This document shows, one piece after another, positions 18,010-26,376 of a stretch of DNA of 64,000 nt (positions within the stretch are counted from its first letter, which is position 1; the number at the start of each line of letters is the position of its first letter). The stretch lies in contig CAJXNM010000004.1 in assembly GCA_913057135.1 (NCBI GenBank), positions 1-64,000 on the forward strand. Direction: 5' to 3'. Both the position numbers and the translations under genes were made by a program. This stretch comes from an uncultured Halieaceae bacterium. GTDB lineage: Bacteria > Pseudomonadota > Gammaproteobacteria > Pseudomonadales > Halieaceae. A model generated the notes under the pieces. The model worked only from the letters and a program-made list of their open reading frames with translations. It was not told the origin of the DNA and ran no database searches.

Positions 18010-19445
18010 CCGCAATGACGCCACTTGCTGTTTCGCGCCAGCGTCTGTTCCCTCTGGATCCGGGCGCCCGCGAGCTGTGTGCCGCGCTTTACGAGCGTGC
18101 GTGTAATCACCCCATTATTTCGCCCCACGGGCACACGGACCCAAGCTGGTTTGCCACCGACGCGTGCTTTGACGATGCACTCTCGTTATTGGTGACACCC
18201 GATCACTATGTGCTGCGGATGCTCTACAGCCAGGGGGTCGCCCTCGAGGATTTGGGGGTGCCCAACCAAGCGGGAGAGGTATTGGTTGAGCCCAGGGAGG
18301 CGTGGCGTTGTTTTGCCAGTCACTACCACCTGTTTGCCGGCACACCTTCGCGCCTGTGGCTCGATGCTACCTTTGAGGAGGTATTCGGTTTAAACGTGGC
18401 ATTAAATGCAGCATCAGCCGATCATTATTTCGACCACATCAATGCCTGTCTCGCCGAAGATGCGTTTCGACCACGGGCGCTGCTCGATCGATTTAATGTG
18501 GCGTTTATCGCAACCACCGAGCACGCTCTCGATGATCTAGAGCATCACCAGATGCTTGCAGCGCAGGGTTTAAGCCATCGTATTACCACCACCTTTCGCC
18601 CTGATGACGTGCTCGACCCAGACTTCCCTGGCTTTAGCAATAACATTGCCACGCTCGGTGAAAAGACAGGCAATGATATTGGGCATTTTCAGGGTTATTT
18701 ACAGGCACTGCGTGATCGACGTTCTTATTTTAGATCGGTAGGGGCAATCGCTACCGATCACGGCCCCATCGATCCAATGACCGCTGACTTAGATCCTGGC
18801 GCGGCTGCCAAATTGTACCAACGCTGCCTGACAGAGCAGGCCAGTGCCCAGGAGCGCTGCCTTTTCAGAGCGCATATGCTCACTGAAATGGCGCGAATGA
18901 GTCTTGAGGACGGTATGACCCTACAGATCCATCCCGGGTCGCACCGTAATCACAATCAGCGCTTACTCCAGCGTTTTGGTCGGGATAAAGGGGCCGATAT
19001 CCCGACCCGTGTCAGTTACACAGATGCCTTGGCCCCGCTGCTAAACGCCGTGGGCAATGAGCCGTCTCTGGAACTCATCGTGTTTACACTGGACGAGTCC
19101 AATTACAGTCGCGAGTTAGCTCCCCTTGCAGGCCATTATCCAGCCCTGCGTCTGGGTCCCCCATGGTGGTTCCACGACAGCCCCGAGGGAATGTTGCGTT
19201 ATCGGCGCGGCGTCACCGAGACCGCGGGTTTTTACAACACGGCCGGCTTTAATGATGACACGCGCGCACTGCTGTCGATCCCCGCTCGCCATGACATGGC
19301 AAGGCGTATAGATGCCAGATTCTTGGCCGAGTGGGTCATGGAAGGGCGTCTCTCGGAGGATGATGCCTTCGAGCTCATCGACGTGCTCACTTCAAAACTG
19401 GTACGGGACGCTTACCACCTCGACCAACGTCCACTGGCCCCGTAA
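18006..19445 (+). CDS. uxaC: Glucuronate isomerase (uronate isomerase)
   Basis: A 479-residue uronate isomerase of the amidohydrolase-like superfamily, close to the E. coli length of 470. It converts D-glucuronate to D-fructuronate (or galacturonate to tagaturonate) in the cytoplasm. The metal-binding HPIISPHGHTDP motif lies near residues 35-46, and WFHDSPEGMLRYR near the C-terminus is a family signature. The TTG at 18006 overlaps the GH2 stop and has GGAG 8 bases before it; an ATG at 18015 is possible but its spacing is poor. The overlap indicates translational coupling to the glucuronidase. Confidence 0.93.
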   Translation: MTAMTPLAVSRQRLFPLDPGARELCAALYERACNHPIISPHGHTDPSWFATDACFDDALSLLVTPDHYVLRMLYSQGVALEDLGVPNQAGEVLVEPREAWRCFASHYHLFAGTPSRLWLDATFEEVFGLNVALNAASADHYFDHINACLAEDAFRPRALLDRFNVAFIATTEHALDDLEHHQMLAAQGLSHRITTTFRPDDVLDPDFPGFSNNIATLGEKTGNDIGHFQGYLQALRDRRSYFRSVGAIATDHGPIDPMTADLDPGAAAKLYQRCLTEQASAQERCLFRAHMLTEMARMSLEDGMTLQIHPGSHRNHNQRLLQRFGRDKGADIPTRVSYTDALAPLLNAVGNEPSLELIVFTLDESNYSRELAPLAGHYPALRLGPPWWFHDSPEGMLRYRRGVTETAGFYNTAGFNDDTRALLSIPARHDMARRIDARFLAEWVMEGRLSEDDAFELIDVLTSKLVRDAYHLDQRPLAP

Positions 19446-19475
19446 TTCAACGACATTCTCCCGGAGACATTGACG

Positions 19476-20657
19476 ATGATAGAAACCTGGCGGTGGTTTG
19501 GTCCTCAGGATCCTATTTCACTCACCCAAGTCCGCCAAGCGGGGGCAGAGGGGATTGTTACCGCGCTCAACCATATCCCCACCGGTGAATTATGGCCGAT
19601 CGAGGATATTCTTGAGCGCAAGCAGCTGATTGAAGCAGCGGGTATGGTCTGGTCCGTGGTTGAGTCTGTGCCCGTGCACAACGCAATTAAAACCCGCAGC
19701 GGGGACTACGCTCGCATGATCGGCAACTACCAACAGACCCTGGAGCATCTTGGGCAGTGTGGTATCGATACCGTGTGCTACAACTTCATGCCCGTCGTCG
19801 ACTGGACGCGCACCAATTTACGCTACTCGCTACCCGACCAGAGCGAGGCACTGCGATTCGATATCACCGATTTCGCCGCCTACGACATTCATGTACTCAA
19901 ACGGCCTGCCGCCGAAGCCGATTACCCCGCTGAGATAGTTGCCAAAGCCGACAGTTATTTCGCCGAGCTAGATGCAGAGGCCATCAACGCGCTCGAGCGG
20001 AATATCATAGCGGGTCTGCCTGGCGGAGAAGGTAGTTACAACCGCGAGTCAATTCGCGCCGCTATTGATGAGTTCAACCAATTTGACAATGATCAGTATC
20101 GCGAGCACCTCATCGCATTTCTCAAAGCGGTTATGCCCGCGGCGGAGAAATCAGGTATCCGCATGGTTATTCATCCGGATGATCCGCCGTTTTCACTCTT
20201 TGGGCTACCCAGGGTTGTCTCGACGGCCGAAGATGTCCGCAAGCTTCAAAGCGCCGTGCCGAGTTCAAGTAACGGCTTAACGCTGTGTGCGGGGTCATTT
20301 GGAGCCCGGGGCGATAATGATCTGGTGGCCATGGCCCGCGAATTTGCCGAGCACATTCATTTCGTTCATCTGCGCAATATCAAACGAGAAGCCGATGGCT
20401 CGTTCTATGAATCAGCCCACCTCGATGGCGACAATGATCTGGTCGGTTTGATCGCCGCGCTGCTCGATGCGGAGCAGATTGATCCCTCTCATTCCCGGCG
20501 TATTGCTATGCGTCCTGATCATGGCCACACCCTGGCGTCCGAGCAAAATGACCCTCGTTTACAACCTGGCTACTCCTATGCGGGCCGAATGAAAGGGTTA
20601 GCGGAATTACGTGGTGTTATTCATGCGCTTCAACGTGTTCGACAAGCTACGGTGTAA
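19476..20657 (+). CDS. uxuA: Mannonate dehydratase
   Basis: A 393-residue mannonate dehydratase, almost the E. coli length. It converts D-mannonate to 2-keto-3-deoxy-D-gluconate. The N-terminus MIETWRWFGPQDPISLTQVRQAG is diagnostic, and HPDDPPFSLFGLPR, FCAGSFG-like LCAGSFGARGDND and RPDHGH near the C-terminus are family motifs with metal ligands. The ATG at 19476 follows CCGGAG with 9-base spacing; the ORF track begins two codons early at TTG. It follows uxaC after 30 bp and overlaps the TRAP binding protein gene by about 35 bp. Confidence 0.95.
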   Translation: MIETWRWFGPQDPISLTQVRQAGAEGIVTALNHIPTGELWPIEDILERKQLIEAAGMVWSVVESVPVHNAIKTRSGDYARMIGNYQQTLEHLGQCGIDTVCYNFMPVVDWTRTNLRYSLPDQSEALRFDITDFAAYDIHVLKRPAAEADYPAEIVAKADSYFAELDAEAINALERNIIAGLPGGEGSYNRESIRAAIDEFNQFDNDQYREHLIAFLKAVMPAAEKSGIRMVIHPDDPPFSLFGLPRVVSTAEDVRKLQSAVPSSSNGLTLCAGSFGARGDNDLVAMAREFAEHIHFVHLRNIKREADGSFYESAHLDGDNDLVGLIAALLDAEQIDPSHSRRIAMRPDHGHTLASEQNDPRLQPGYSYAGRMKGLAELRGVIHALQRVRQATV

Positions 20658-21639
20658 TCCTTTGCGACCGTTGACAGTCGTTATCGCAACACTCCTTGTC
20701 GCCACCCTTTTAGGGTGCTCCGCTGAGCGGGAGGTTCGAGTTCTGCGCCTGGCTCATTCACTTGATACCGGCCACCCAGTACACAAAGCACTACTGCACA
20801 TGGCGGAGCGATTGCGCAGCATTAGCGACAACGCATTGCAGCTGCGTATTTATCCCAGTGGCCAGTTGGGGAATGAGCGAGAGCTTATTGAGCTGCTTCA
20901 AATTGGCAGCCTCGACATGACCAAGGTATCCGCCAGCCCACTCGAGGGGTTTGTACCGGTCATGAAGGTTTTTAACGTACCTTATATTTTCAGGGATGAG
21001 CGGCACTACTGGCAGGTGTTAGAGGGGCCCATTGGTCAAGACTTACTCAATGCACCTATACCTGCGCGACTTAAGGGTCTGGGCTATTACGATGCGGGGG
21101 CTCGCAGCTTCTACACCGTCGATCATCCGGTCGAGGCGCCCGAGGATCTTTCCGGGTTGAAAATCCGAGTGCAAGAGAGTGCTACCGCCATGGCGATGGT
21201 GCAGGCGATGGGCGGGGCACCTACGCCTATTGCTTGGGGTGAATTGTACACCGCACTCCAACAGGGGGTTGTCGATGGGGCCGAAAATAACCCCCCCAGT
21301 TTTTATCTGTCGGGCCACTATGAGGTCAGTCGTTATTTCATCCTCGATGAGCACACGGCAGTGCCCGACCTTGTTCTCATCGGCACCTTTAGCTGGGAGC
21401 GTCTCACAGTTGTTGAGCGCCAGTGGCTAACAGCAGCTGTACAGGATTCGGTAGCATTTCAACGGCGACTGTGGGCCGAGGAGACGGAGCGGGCGCTGGC
21501 GGCGGTGAAAGCCGCTGGCGTTACAGTGATTGAACCCGAAAAGGCCGCTTTCAAAACCCGAGTTAGCGCCTTGCATAAGCAATATAAGGATACGGTGGTA
21601 GGCCGTTTAATCGAGCAGATACAGAAGGTTAAGCCGTGA
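20623..21639 (+). CDS. TRAP transporter substrate-binding protein DctP, lipoprotein type
   Basis: The extracytoplasmic solute receptor of a TRAP transporter, about 338 aa. The signal ends in a lipobox (LVATLLGCSAE), so it is probably anchored as a lipoprotein rather than free in the periplasm. Family signatures include LRIYPSGQLGNERELIELLQIG, GLKIRVQES and PTPIAWGELYTALQQGVVDGAENNP, with the conserved Arg that binds the substrate carboxylate in KIRVQ. In this operon glucuronate is the likely ligand. The start is uncertain: GTG 20611, ATG 20623 and GTG 20635 all lie inside the end of uxuA. Confidence 0.9.
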   Translation: MRFNVFDKLRCNPLRPLTVVIATLLVATLLGCSAEREVRVLRLAHSLDTGHPVHKALLHMAERLRSISDNALQLRIYPSGQLGNERELIELLQIGSLDMTKVSASPLEGFVPVMKVFNVPYIFRDERHYWQVLEGPIGQDLLNAPIPARLKGLGYYDAGARSFYTVDHPVEAPEDLSGLKIRVQESATAMAMVQAMGGAPTPIAWGELYTALQQGVVDGAENNPPSFYLSGHYEVSRYFILDEHTAVPDLVLIGTFSWERLTVVERQWLTAAVQDSVAFQRRLWAEETERALAAVKAAGVTVIEPEKAAFKTRVSALHKQYKDTVVGRLIEQIQKVKP

Positions 21640-22112
21640 AGGGTTTGATGGTCGGTTTAGCGCGGGTCATTGTGTTGCTCATGGCCACATTGGTGGTCGC
21701 CATTTTATGGCAAGTGGTTTCACGCTACGCGCTCGGCTCGCCCAGCGTCTGGACAGAGGAATTAGCCCGTTTCGTCTTGATCTGGGTCGGTATTTTGGGT
21801 GCCGCTTACGCGTTCCACGAGCACTCCCATTTGGCTATCGATTTATGGGGGGAACGCCTCAGCGCCGCACGTCGGCACCGACTTGCCAAAGGCCAATCGA
21901 TTACTGTGATGCTGTTCGCGCTACTTGCCATGGTCATCGGTGGCGGGCGACTGGTACTCATCACCTGGTCACTGCAACAGTATTCGCCCGCGTTAAACAT
22001 TCCGATGGCTCTGGTCTACGCCGTCCTGCCAATTAGCGGCCTACTGATACTACTTATCGGTGCCCATCAGCTCATGCACGCTTTACCAACCGACAAAGAG
22101 CGCCACCCATGA
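21636..22112 (+). CDS. TRAP transporter small permease subunit DctQ
   Basis: A 158-residue inner-membrane protein with four hydrophobic segments, the usual architecture of the TRAP small subunit. The conserved motif EELARFVLIWVGILGAAYAFHEHSHLAID is present. It works with the large subunit to drive Na+-coupled uptake of the ligand delivered by the binding protein. GTG at 21636 overlaps the preceding stop as GTGA. Confidence 0.92.
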   Translation: MKGLMVGLARVIVLLMATLVVAILWQVVSRYALGSPSVWTEELARFVLIWVGILGAAYAFHEHSHLAIDLWGERLSAARRHRLAKGQSITVMLFALLAMVIGGGRLVLITWSLQQYSPALNIPMALVYAVLPISGLLILLIGAHQLMHALPTDKERHP

Positions 22113-23407
22113 TTGAGTGGCTCATGTTGGCGTTGTTTTTCCTGCTGTTAATTGCAGGTGTCCCTATCGCCATCTGCATTGGCTCGGCGGCGATGGTCAC
22201 CATGATGATGGTACTAGAGCCATTGCCGGCGCTCACCACCGTGGCACAGCGAATGGCTGGGGGTATTAACAGCTTTCCGCTGCTGGCCATCCCGCTGTTT
22301 GTCCTCGCCGGTAATATCATGAGCCGCGGTGGTATGGCGGGACGCCTGATAACTTTTGCGCGATGCTTTATGGCGGGGCTGCCCGGAGGCTTGGCCATTG
22401 TGAATGTCGTCGCCTGCACCCTGTTCGGTGCGGTTTCCGGTTCTGCGATTGCAGCCACCACCGCTATTGGCGGCGTCATGGTGCCGGCCATGGAAAAAGA
22501 TCGTTATTCGCCAGCCTTTGGTGCGGCACTCACCGCCACAGCAGCGACCACGGGCCTGCTGATACCACCGAGCAATATCCTCATTATTTATGCGGTAGCC
22601 AGCGGCGGTGTCTCTATTGCTGCGCTTTTTATTGCGGGCTATTTACCGGGCTTGCTATTGGCGCTTTGCCTCATGCTCGTGGCCGTCACCTACGCACACC
22701 GAAGGGGTACAACAGGCGGCGATATCACCGTCGACTTACCCTCTAAGCGACGCGCGCTGGTAGAGGCGGGGCCCAGCCTCTTGCTGATTGTGGTGATTAT
22801 TGGCGGTATCGTCGGCGGCGCATTCACCGCAACAGAAGCTGGCGCCATTGCTGTCTTTTATGCATGGGCGCTGTCGTCTCTGGTGTACCGCGAGTTGCCA
22901 CAGGTAGCACTACCCGAGTTACTGCTTCGTTCTGCAATGACCTCAGCCACGGTGATGATTCTTGTGGGAACCTCTATCGCCATGTCATGGTTTCTCGCTT
23001 TTCAGGACATTCCGGCAACCGTCGCCGACAGTTTATTGTCACTGAGTGACAACCCTCTATTGCTCTTGCTACTGATCAATTTGGTGCTGCTGCTGGTAGG
23101 CTCAGTCATGGATATGACACCGGCGGTCATGATCTTTACGCCTATATTCCTGCCTGTTGCGACACAACTGGGCATGTCACCGCTGCATTTCGGCATCATG
23201 ATGGTGCTGAACTTATCGATTGGCTTGTGCACACCACCGGTGGGCAGCGTGCTTTTTGTGAGCTGTGCCGTGGCCAAAACCAGTGTCCAAAAGATGATTA
23301 AACCCTTGCTACCGCTTTACGTGGCAATGCTCACCGCACTCTTACTGGTCACCTATGTGCCGAGTCTTAGTGAAGCGCTACCAAGGGCATTAGGGTTATT
23401 CGAATGA
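22109..23407 (+). CDS. TRAP transporter large permease subunit DctM
   Basis: A 432-residue membrane protein with about a dozen hydrophobic segments, the channel-forming subunit of the TRAP importer. Signatures include GVPIAICIGSAAMV, FPLLAIPLFVLAGNIMSRGG, GAVSGSAIAATTAIGGVMVPAM, GLLIPPSNILIIYA and GLCTPPVGSVLFVSC. It overlaps the small subunit gene as ATGA and the kinase gene downstream likewise, so the whole transporter-kinase set is translationally linked. Transport of glucuronate is inferred from the operon. Confidence 0.93.
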   Translation: MIEWLMLALFFLLLIAGVPIAICIGSAAMVTMMMVLEPLPALTTVAQRMAGGINSFPLLAIPLFVLAGNIMSRGGMAGRLITFARCFMAGLPGGLAIVNVVACTLFGAVSGSAIAATTAIGGVMVPAMEKDRYSPAFGAALTATAATTGLLIPPSNILIIYAVASGGVSIAALFIAGYLPGLLLALCLMLVAVTYAHRRGTTGGDITVDLPSKRRALVEAGPSLLLIVVIIGGIVGGAFTATEAGAIAVFYAWALSSLVYRELPQVALPELLLRSAMTSATVMILVGTSIAMSWFLAFQDIPATVADSLLSLSDNPLLLLLLINLVLLLVGSVMDMTPAVMIFTPIFLPVATQLGMSPLHFGIMMVLNLSIGLCTPPVGSVLFVSCAVAKTSVQKMIKPLLPLYVAMLTALLLVTYVPSLSEALPRALGLFE

Positions 23408-24381
23408 GCATCCATTTAAAAAACCCAAGCTTTGCTGCCATAGGCGAATGCATGCTCGAGCTCAGCGAGGCGCCTGACTCGGGGTTGCCGCCCAAGTTAC
23501 AACTGGGCTACGGCGGTGACACACTGAATACAGCCCTGTATTGCGCGCGTCTTGGTGTCGAGGCGCACTACGTCACCGCCCTCGGTGAAGACGCCCGCAG
23601 CGAATGGCTCATCAATGAATGGCGCCAAGAGGGTCTGGGGGTATCGCATGTTGCCCGACTCCCCGATCGAGAGCCCGGCTTGTACTGGATTACCATCGAT
23701 GACAAGGGTGAGCGCTCCTTTAGCTATTGGCGCAGTGAGTCGGCGGCCAGGGAACTGTTGTCAGATGCAGAGCGAGTCAGAGGACTGAGCACCGACTTAA
23801 CCGCGTTCGGCATGGTTTATTTATCAGGCATCACTCTGTCGTTATTCAATGCACAGGGGTTAGAACGACTGTGGGCCCTACTGCGCTCGTTGCGAGACGC
23901 GTCAGTCTGCATCGCATTTGATGGAAATTACCGACCCCGCGCTTGGGCCAGTCGAAAACAGGCTCAGGGTGTATTTGACATGGCATTACGTCACAGTGAT
24001 ATCGCCTTACCCACCTTCGACGATGAGCAGAAACTGTTTGGTGATAAAACCCCTGACCATACGCTGGATCGGATTCACCGGTGCGGTGTCAGCGAGGCGG
24101 TGGTTAAAGTGGGACCAGAGGGCTGCTGGATTTCTGATAACGACACTAGAGCGCACATAAAAACCGCCACCGTTAGTCGACCTGTCGACACCACCGCCGC
24201 AGGTGATTCCTTCAATGCGGGTTATCTGGCCGGCCGTCTACATAAACATACAGCGGCGGAATCGGCACGTCAGGGCAATCGCCTGGCGCAAATCGTCATC
24301 GCTCATCGGGGCGCTATTATTCCTCGATCGCTCATGTCAAACCTCGATACGCTGCCGCGAGCAGCATCAATACAGCGCTGA
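23404..24381 (+). CDS. kdgK: 2-dehydro-3-deoxygluconokinase (KDG kinase)
   Basis: A 325-residue PfkB-family sugar kinase that would phosphorylate KDG to KDPG. The PfkB signature with catalytic Asp is VDTTAAGDSFNAGYLAG; the N-terminal substrate region has GECMLELSE and GYGGDTLNTALYCARLG, typical of KDG kinases. It is the last gene of the operon, overlapping dctM by ATGA. The next enzyme of the route, KDPG aldolase (eda), is not in the window. Confidence 0.93.
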   Translation: MSIHLKNPSFAAIGECMLELSEAPDSGLPPKLQLGYGGDTLNTALYCARLGVEAHYVTALGEDARSEWLINEWRQEGLGVSHVARLPDREPGLYWITIDDKGERSFSYWRSESAARELLSDAERVRGLSTDLTAFGMVYLSGITLSLFNAQGLERLWALLRSLRDASVCIAFDGNYRPRAWASRKQAQGVFDMALRHSDIALPTFDDEQKLFGDKTPDHTLDRIHRCGVSEAVVKVGPEGCWISDNDTRAHIKTATVSRPVDTTAAGDSFNAGYLAGRLHKHTAAESARQGNRLAQIVIAHRGAIIPRSLMSNLDTLPRAASIQR

Positions 24382-24440
24382 CGGCGACGCACAGCCACAA
24401 TTTCGGTAGACTCGGGCCCTTTCAAAACGCAGGCCCAAAT

Positions 24441-25253
24441 GTGCTGACCATTACCTCTGAATCTTCGCCCGCGAGTGACCAGGATTGGATTTTCCCGCTG
24501 GTGGGACGTGACGCGGTCAGTTTGCTGCGGGGCGCTCCCGGAGAGCCGTGGACGCGCGCCGCCTGTAACAGTGCTTTCGGGCCGTTGCGGGCCGAGGTTC
24601 ACCTAGGTCAATGGCAGGGCCGCGATTGTTACAGCGCGCAGGTGCCCCCCGAACGCCTAGATCCGCTAGAGCACTTGCAGGGCAACCTTTATACCTTGAT
24701 CGGCAGAGTTCCTGATGCCCTGTTTACGGCGTGGGGCAGGGCGGTCCAGCTTCAAAACTGGTTGCGCGACCATGCCTACTGTGGCCGCTGCGGTGCGCCT
24801 ACTGAAGCTGCAGATCGTGGTCGTGCGCTGTCTTGCAGTGGCTGTGATCACAGTCAGTATCCCCGACTATCGCCCTGTGTCATCGTCGCCATTACCCGTG
24901 GCGAGCAACTGCTGTTGGCGGCGGCACAACATCGACGAGCGGCTTTTTACAGCACCCTAGCGGGATTTATCGAAGCGGGTGAAAGTGCAGAGCAGGCGGT
25001 GGTGCGTGAAGTGTATGAGGAAGTGGGTTTGTCGGTGGGTAACTTGCGGTACTTTGGCTCGCAACCCTGGCCGTTCCCGGGACAACTGATGCTGGGGTTT
25101 TATGCAGACTACCTCGATGGCGATATCCGGTTAGACGAGCAAGAGCTATCTGACGCCGGTTGGTTTAGTGCCAATCAATTACCACCCATACCACCTGCGA
25201 CGTCCATTTCAGGGCAGTTGATTAGGCAGTTTTTCCATTCACACAACAGTTGA
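24441..25253 (+). CDS. nudC: NAD+ diphosphatase / NAD-capped RNA hydrolase NudC
   Basis: A 270-residue Nudix hydrolase that splits NAD(H) and can remove NAD caps from RNA. The zinc ribbon has paired Cys in AYCGRCGAPTEA and LSCSGCDHSQYPRLSP. The Nudix box is GFIEAGESAEQAVVREVYEEVG, followed by the NudC-specific SQPWPFPGQLMLGF. The start is GTG at 24441; an overlapping ATG two bases earlier is out of frame. It lies 59 bp behind kdgK and 7 bp before sohB. No terminator was seen after kdgK, so read-through is possible, but function suggests an independent housekeeping gene. Confidence 0.94.
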   Translation: MLTITSESSPASDQDWIFPLVGRDAVSLLRGAPGEPWTRAACNSAFGPLRAEVHLGQWQGRDCYSAQVPPERLDPLEHLQGNLYTLIGRVPDALFTAWGRAVQLQNWLRDHAYCGRCGAPTEAADRGRALSCSGCDHSQYPRLSPCVIVAITRGEQLLLAAAQHRRAAFYSTLAGFIEAGESAEQAVVREVYEEVGLSVGNLRYFGSQPWPFPGQLMLGFYADYLDGDIRLDEQELSDAGWFSANQLPPIPPATSISGQLIRQFFHSHNS

Positions 25254-25260
25254 GGCAACT

Positions 25261-26316
25261 ATGGAGTTTCTTCAAGAGGTAGGCATTTTCTTCGTCGAAG
25301 CCATCATTTTGGTGGCCGCCTTGCTTCTGGTGGTAGCAGGTTTGGCTGCTATTAAGCAACGGCAGCGGGGAGGCGATGAGGGCTACATTGAAGTGCGTAG
25401 GCTCAATGACCGCTACAACGCTTACCAAGATGCGCTACGCAGCGTGACTGAGCATCCGGAGGCCCGTAAGAAGCGCCTTAAAGCTGATAAAAACGCCACA
25501 AAGGCAGAAGAGAAAGAAGCCAAAAAAGCCATCAAAGGGGACGGGGATGCACCGGTAAAACCGCGCTTATTCGTGCTGCACTTCGATGGTGATATGCGCG
25601 CATCGCAAGTCGAGGCGCTCCGGCAAGAGATTTCTACCTTACTCACCGAGGCCACGCCAGGGGATGAGGTGTTGCTGTGTCTTGAAAGCGGCGGAGGCTT
25701 GGTACACAGCTACGGATTGGCCGCCAGCCAGCTATTGCGATTGCGCGGTGCGGGGCTAAACCTGACCGTGGCGGTCGATAAAGTGGCCGCCAGTGGTGGC
25801 TATATGATGGCCTGTGTTGCCCATCGAATTGTCGCTGCACCCTTTGCCATCATCGGTTCCATTGGTGTGCTGGCGCAACTGCCCAATTTTCACCGGCTAC
25901 TGAAAAAGCACGACGTTGACTTTGAACAACTGACGGCGGGGGAATACAAGCGCACCCTGACGATGTTTGGGGAAAATACCGATGAAGGCCGTCAAAAGTT
26001 TGTTGAAGACTTAGAAGACACCCACGAGCTGTTCAAGCAATTCGTTAAAGACAACCGCGATGGGGTTGATATTGAGAAAGTCGCTACCGGTGAGATTTGG
26101 TACGGGCAGCGCGCCCTAGAGGTCAATCTGGTCGATCAGTTGCAGACCTCAGACGACTACATTCAGGCTCGCTTGAAAGACGCGGACATTTTGGAACTGC
26201 GCTACACACCCAAGAAAACCTGGCAGGAGAAACTTGGGGTGGCCGCCGAGGGAACCGTTGAACGGCTCCTAACCAAGTTGTGGCAGCAGGGCAGCCAGCG
26301 CCACTGGTTCTCCTGA
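25261..26316 (+). CDS. sohB: Inner-membrane S49 peptidase SohB
   Basis: A 351-residue SohB-type protease of the SppA/S49 family, with an N-terminal membrane helix (FFVEAIILVAALLLVVAGLAA). A charged linker rich in Lys/Glu/Ala follows (KKRLKADKNATKAEEKEAKKA). The peptidase core has the nucleophile Ser in AASGGYMMACVAHRIVAAP and the general-base Lys in TAGEYKRTLT. The ATG is preceded by GAGG. It converges on the SulP gene. Confidence 0.93.
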   Translation: MEFLQEVGIFFVEAIILVAALLLVVAGLAAIKQRQRGGDEGYIEVRRLNDRYNAYQDALRSVTEHPEARKKRLKADKNATKAEEKEAKKAIKGDGDAPVKPRLFVLHFDGDMRASQVEALRQEISTLLTEATPGDEVLLCLESGGGLVHSYGLAASQLLRLRGAGLNLTVAVDKVAASGGYMMACVAHRIVAAPFAIIGSIGVLAQLPNFHRLLKKHDVDFEQLTAGEYKRTLTMFGENTDEGRQKFVEDLEDTHELFKQFVKDNRDGVDIEKVATGEIWYGQRALEVNLVDQLQTSDDYIQARLKDADILELRYTPKKTWQEKLGVAAEGTVERLLTKLWQQGSQRHWFS

Positions 26317-26376
26317 CGTACTGTCGTCACCCTGACCGACAATGGCAGGGCAAGCTGCGGAGGCTGCGGTAGACGA

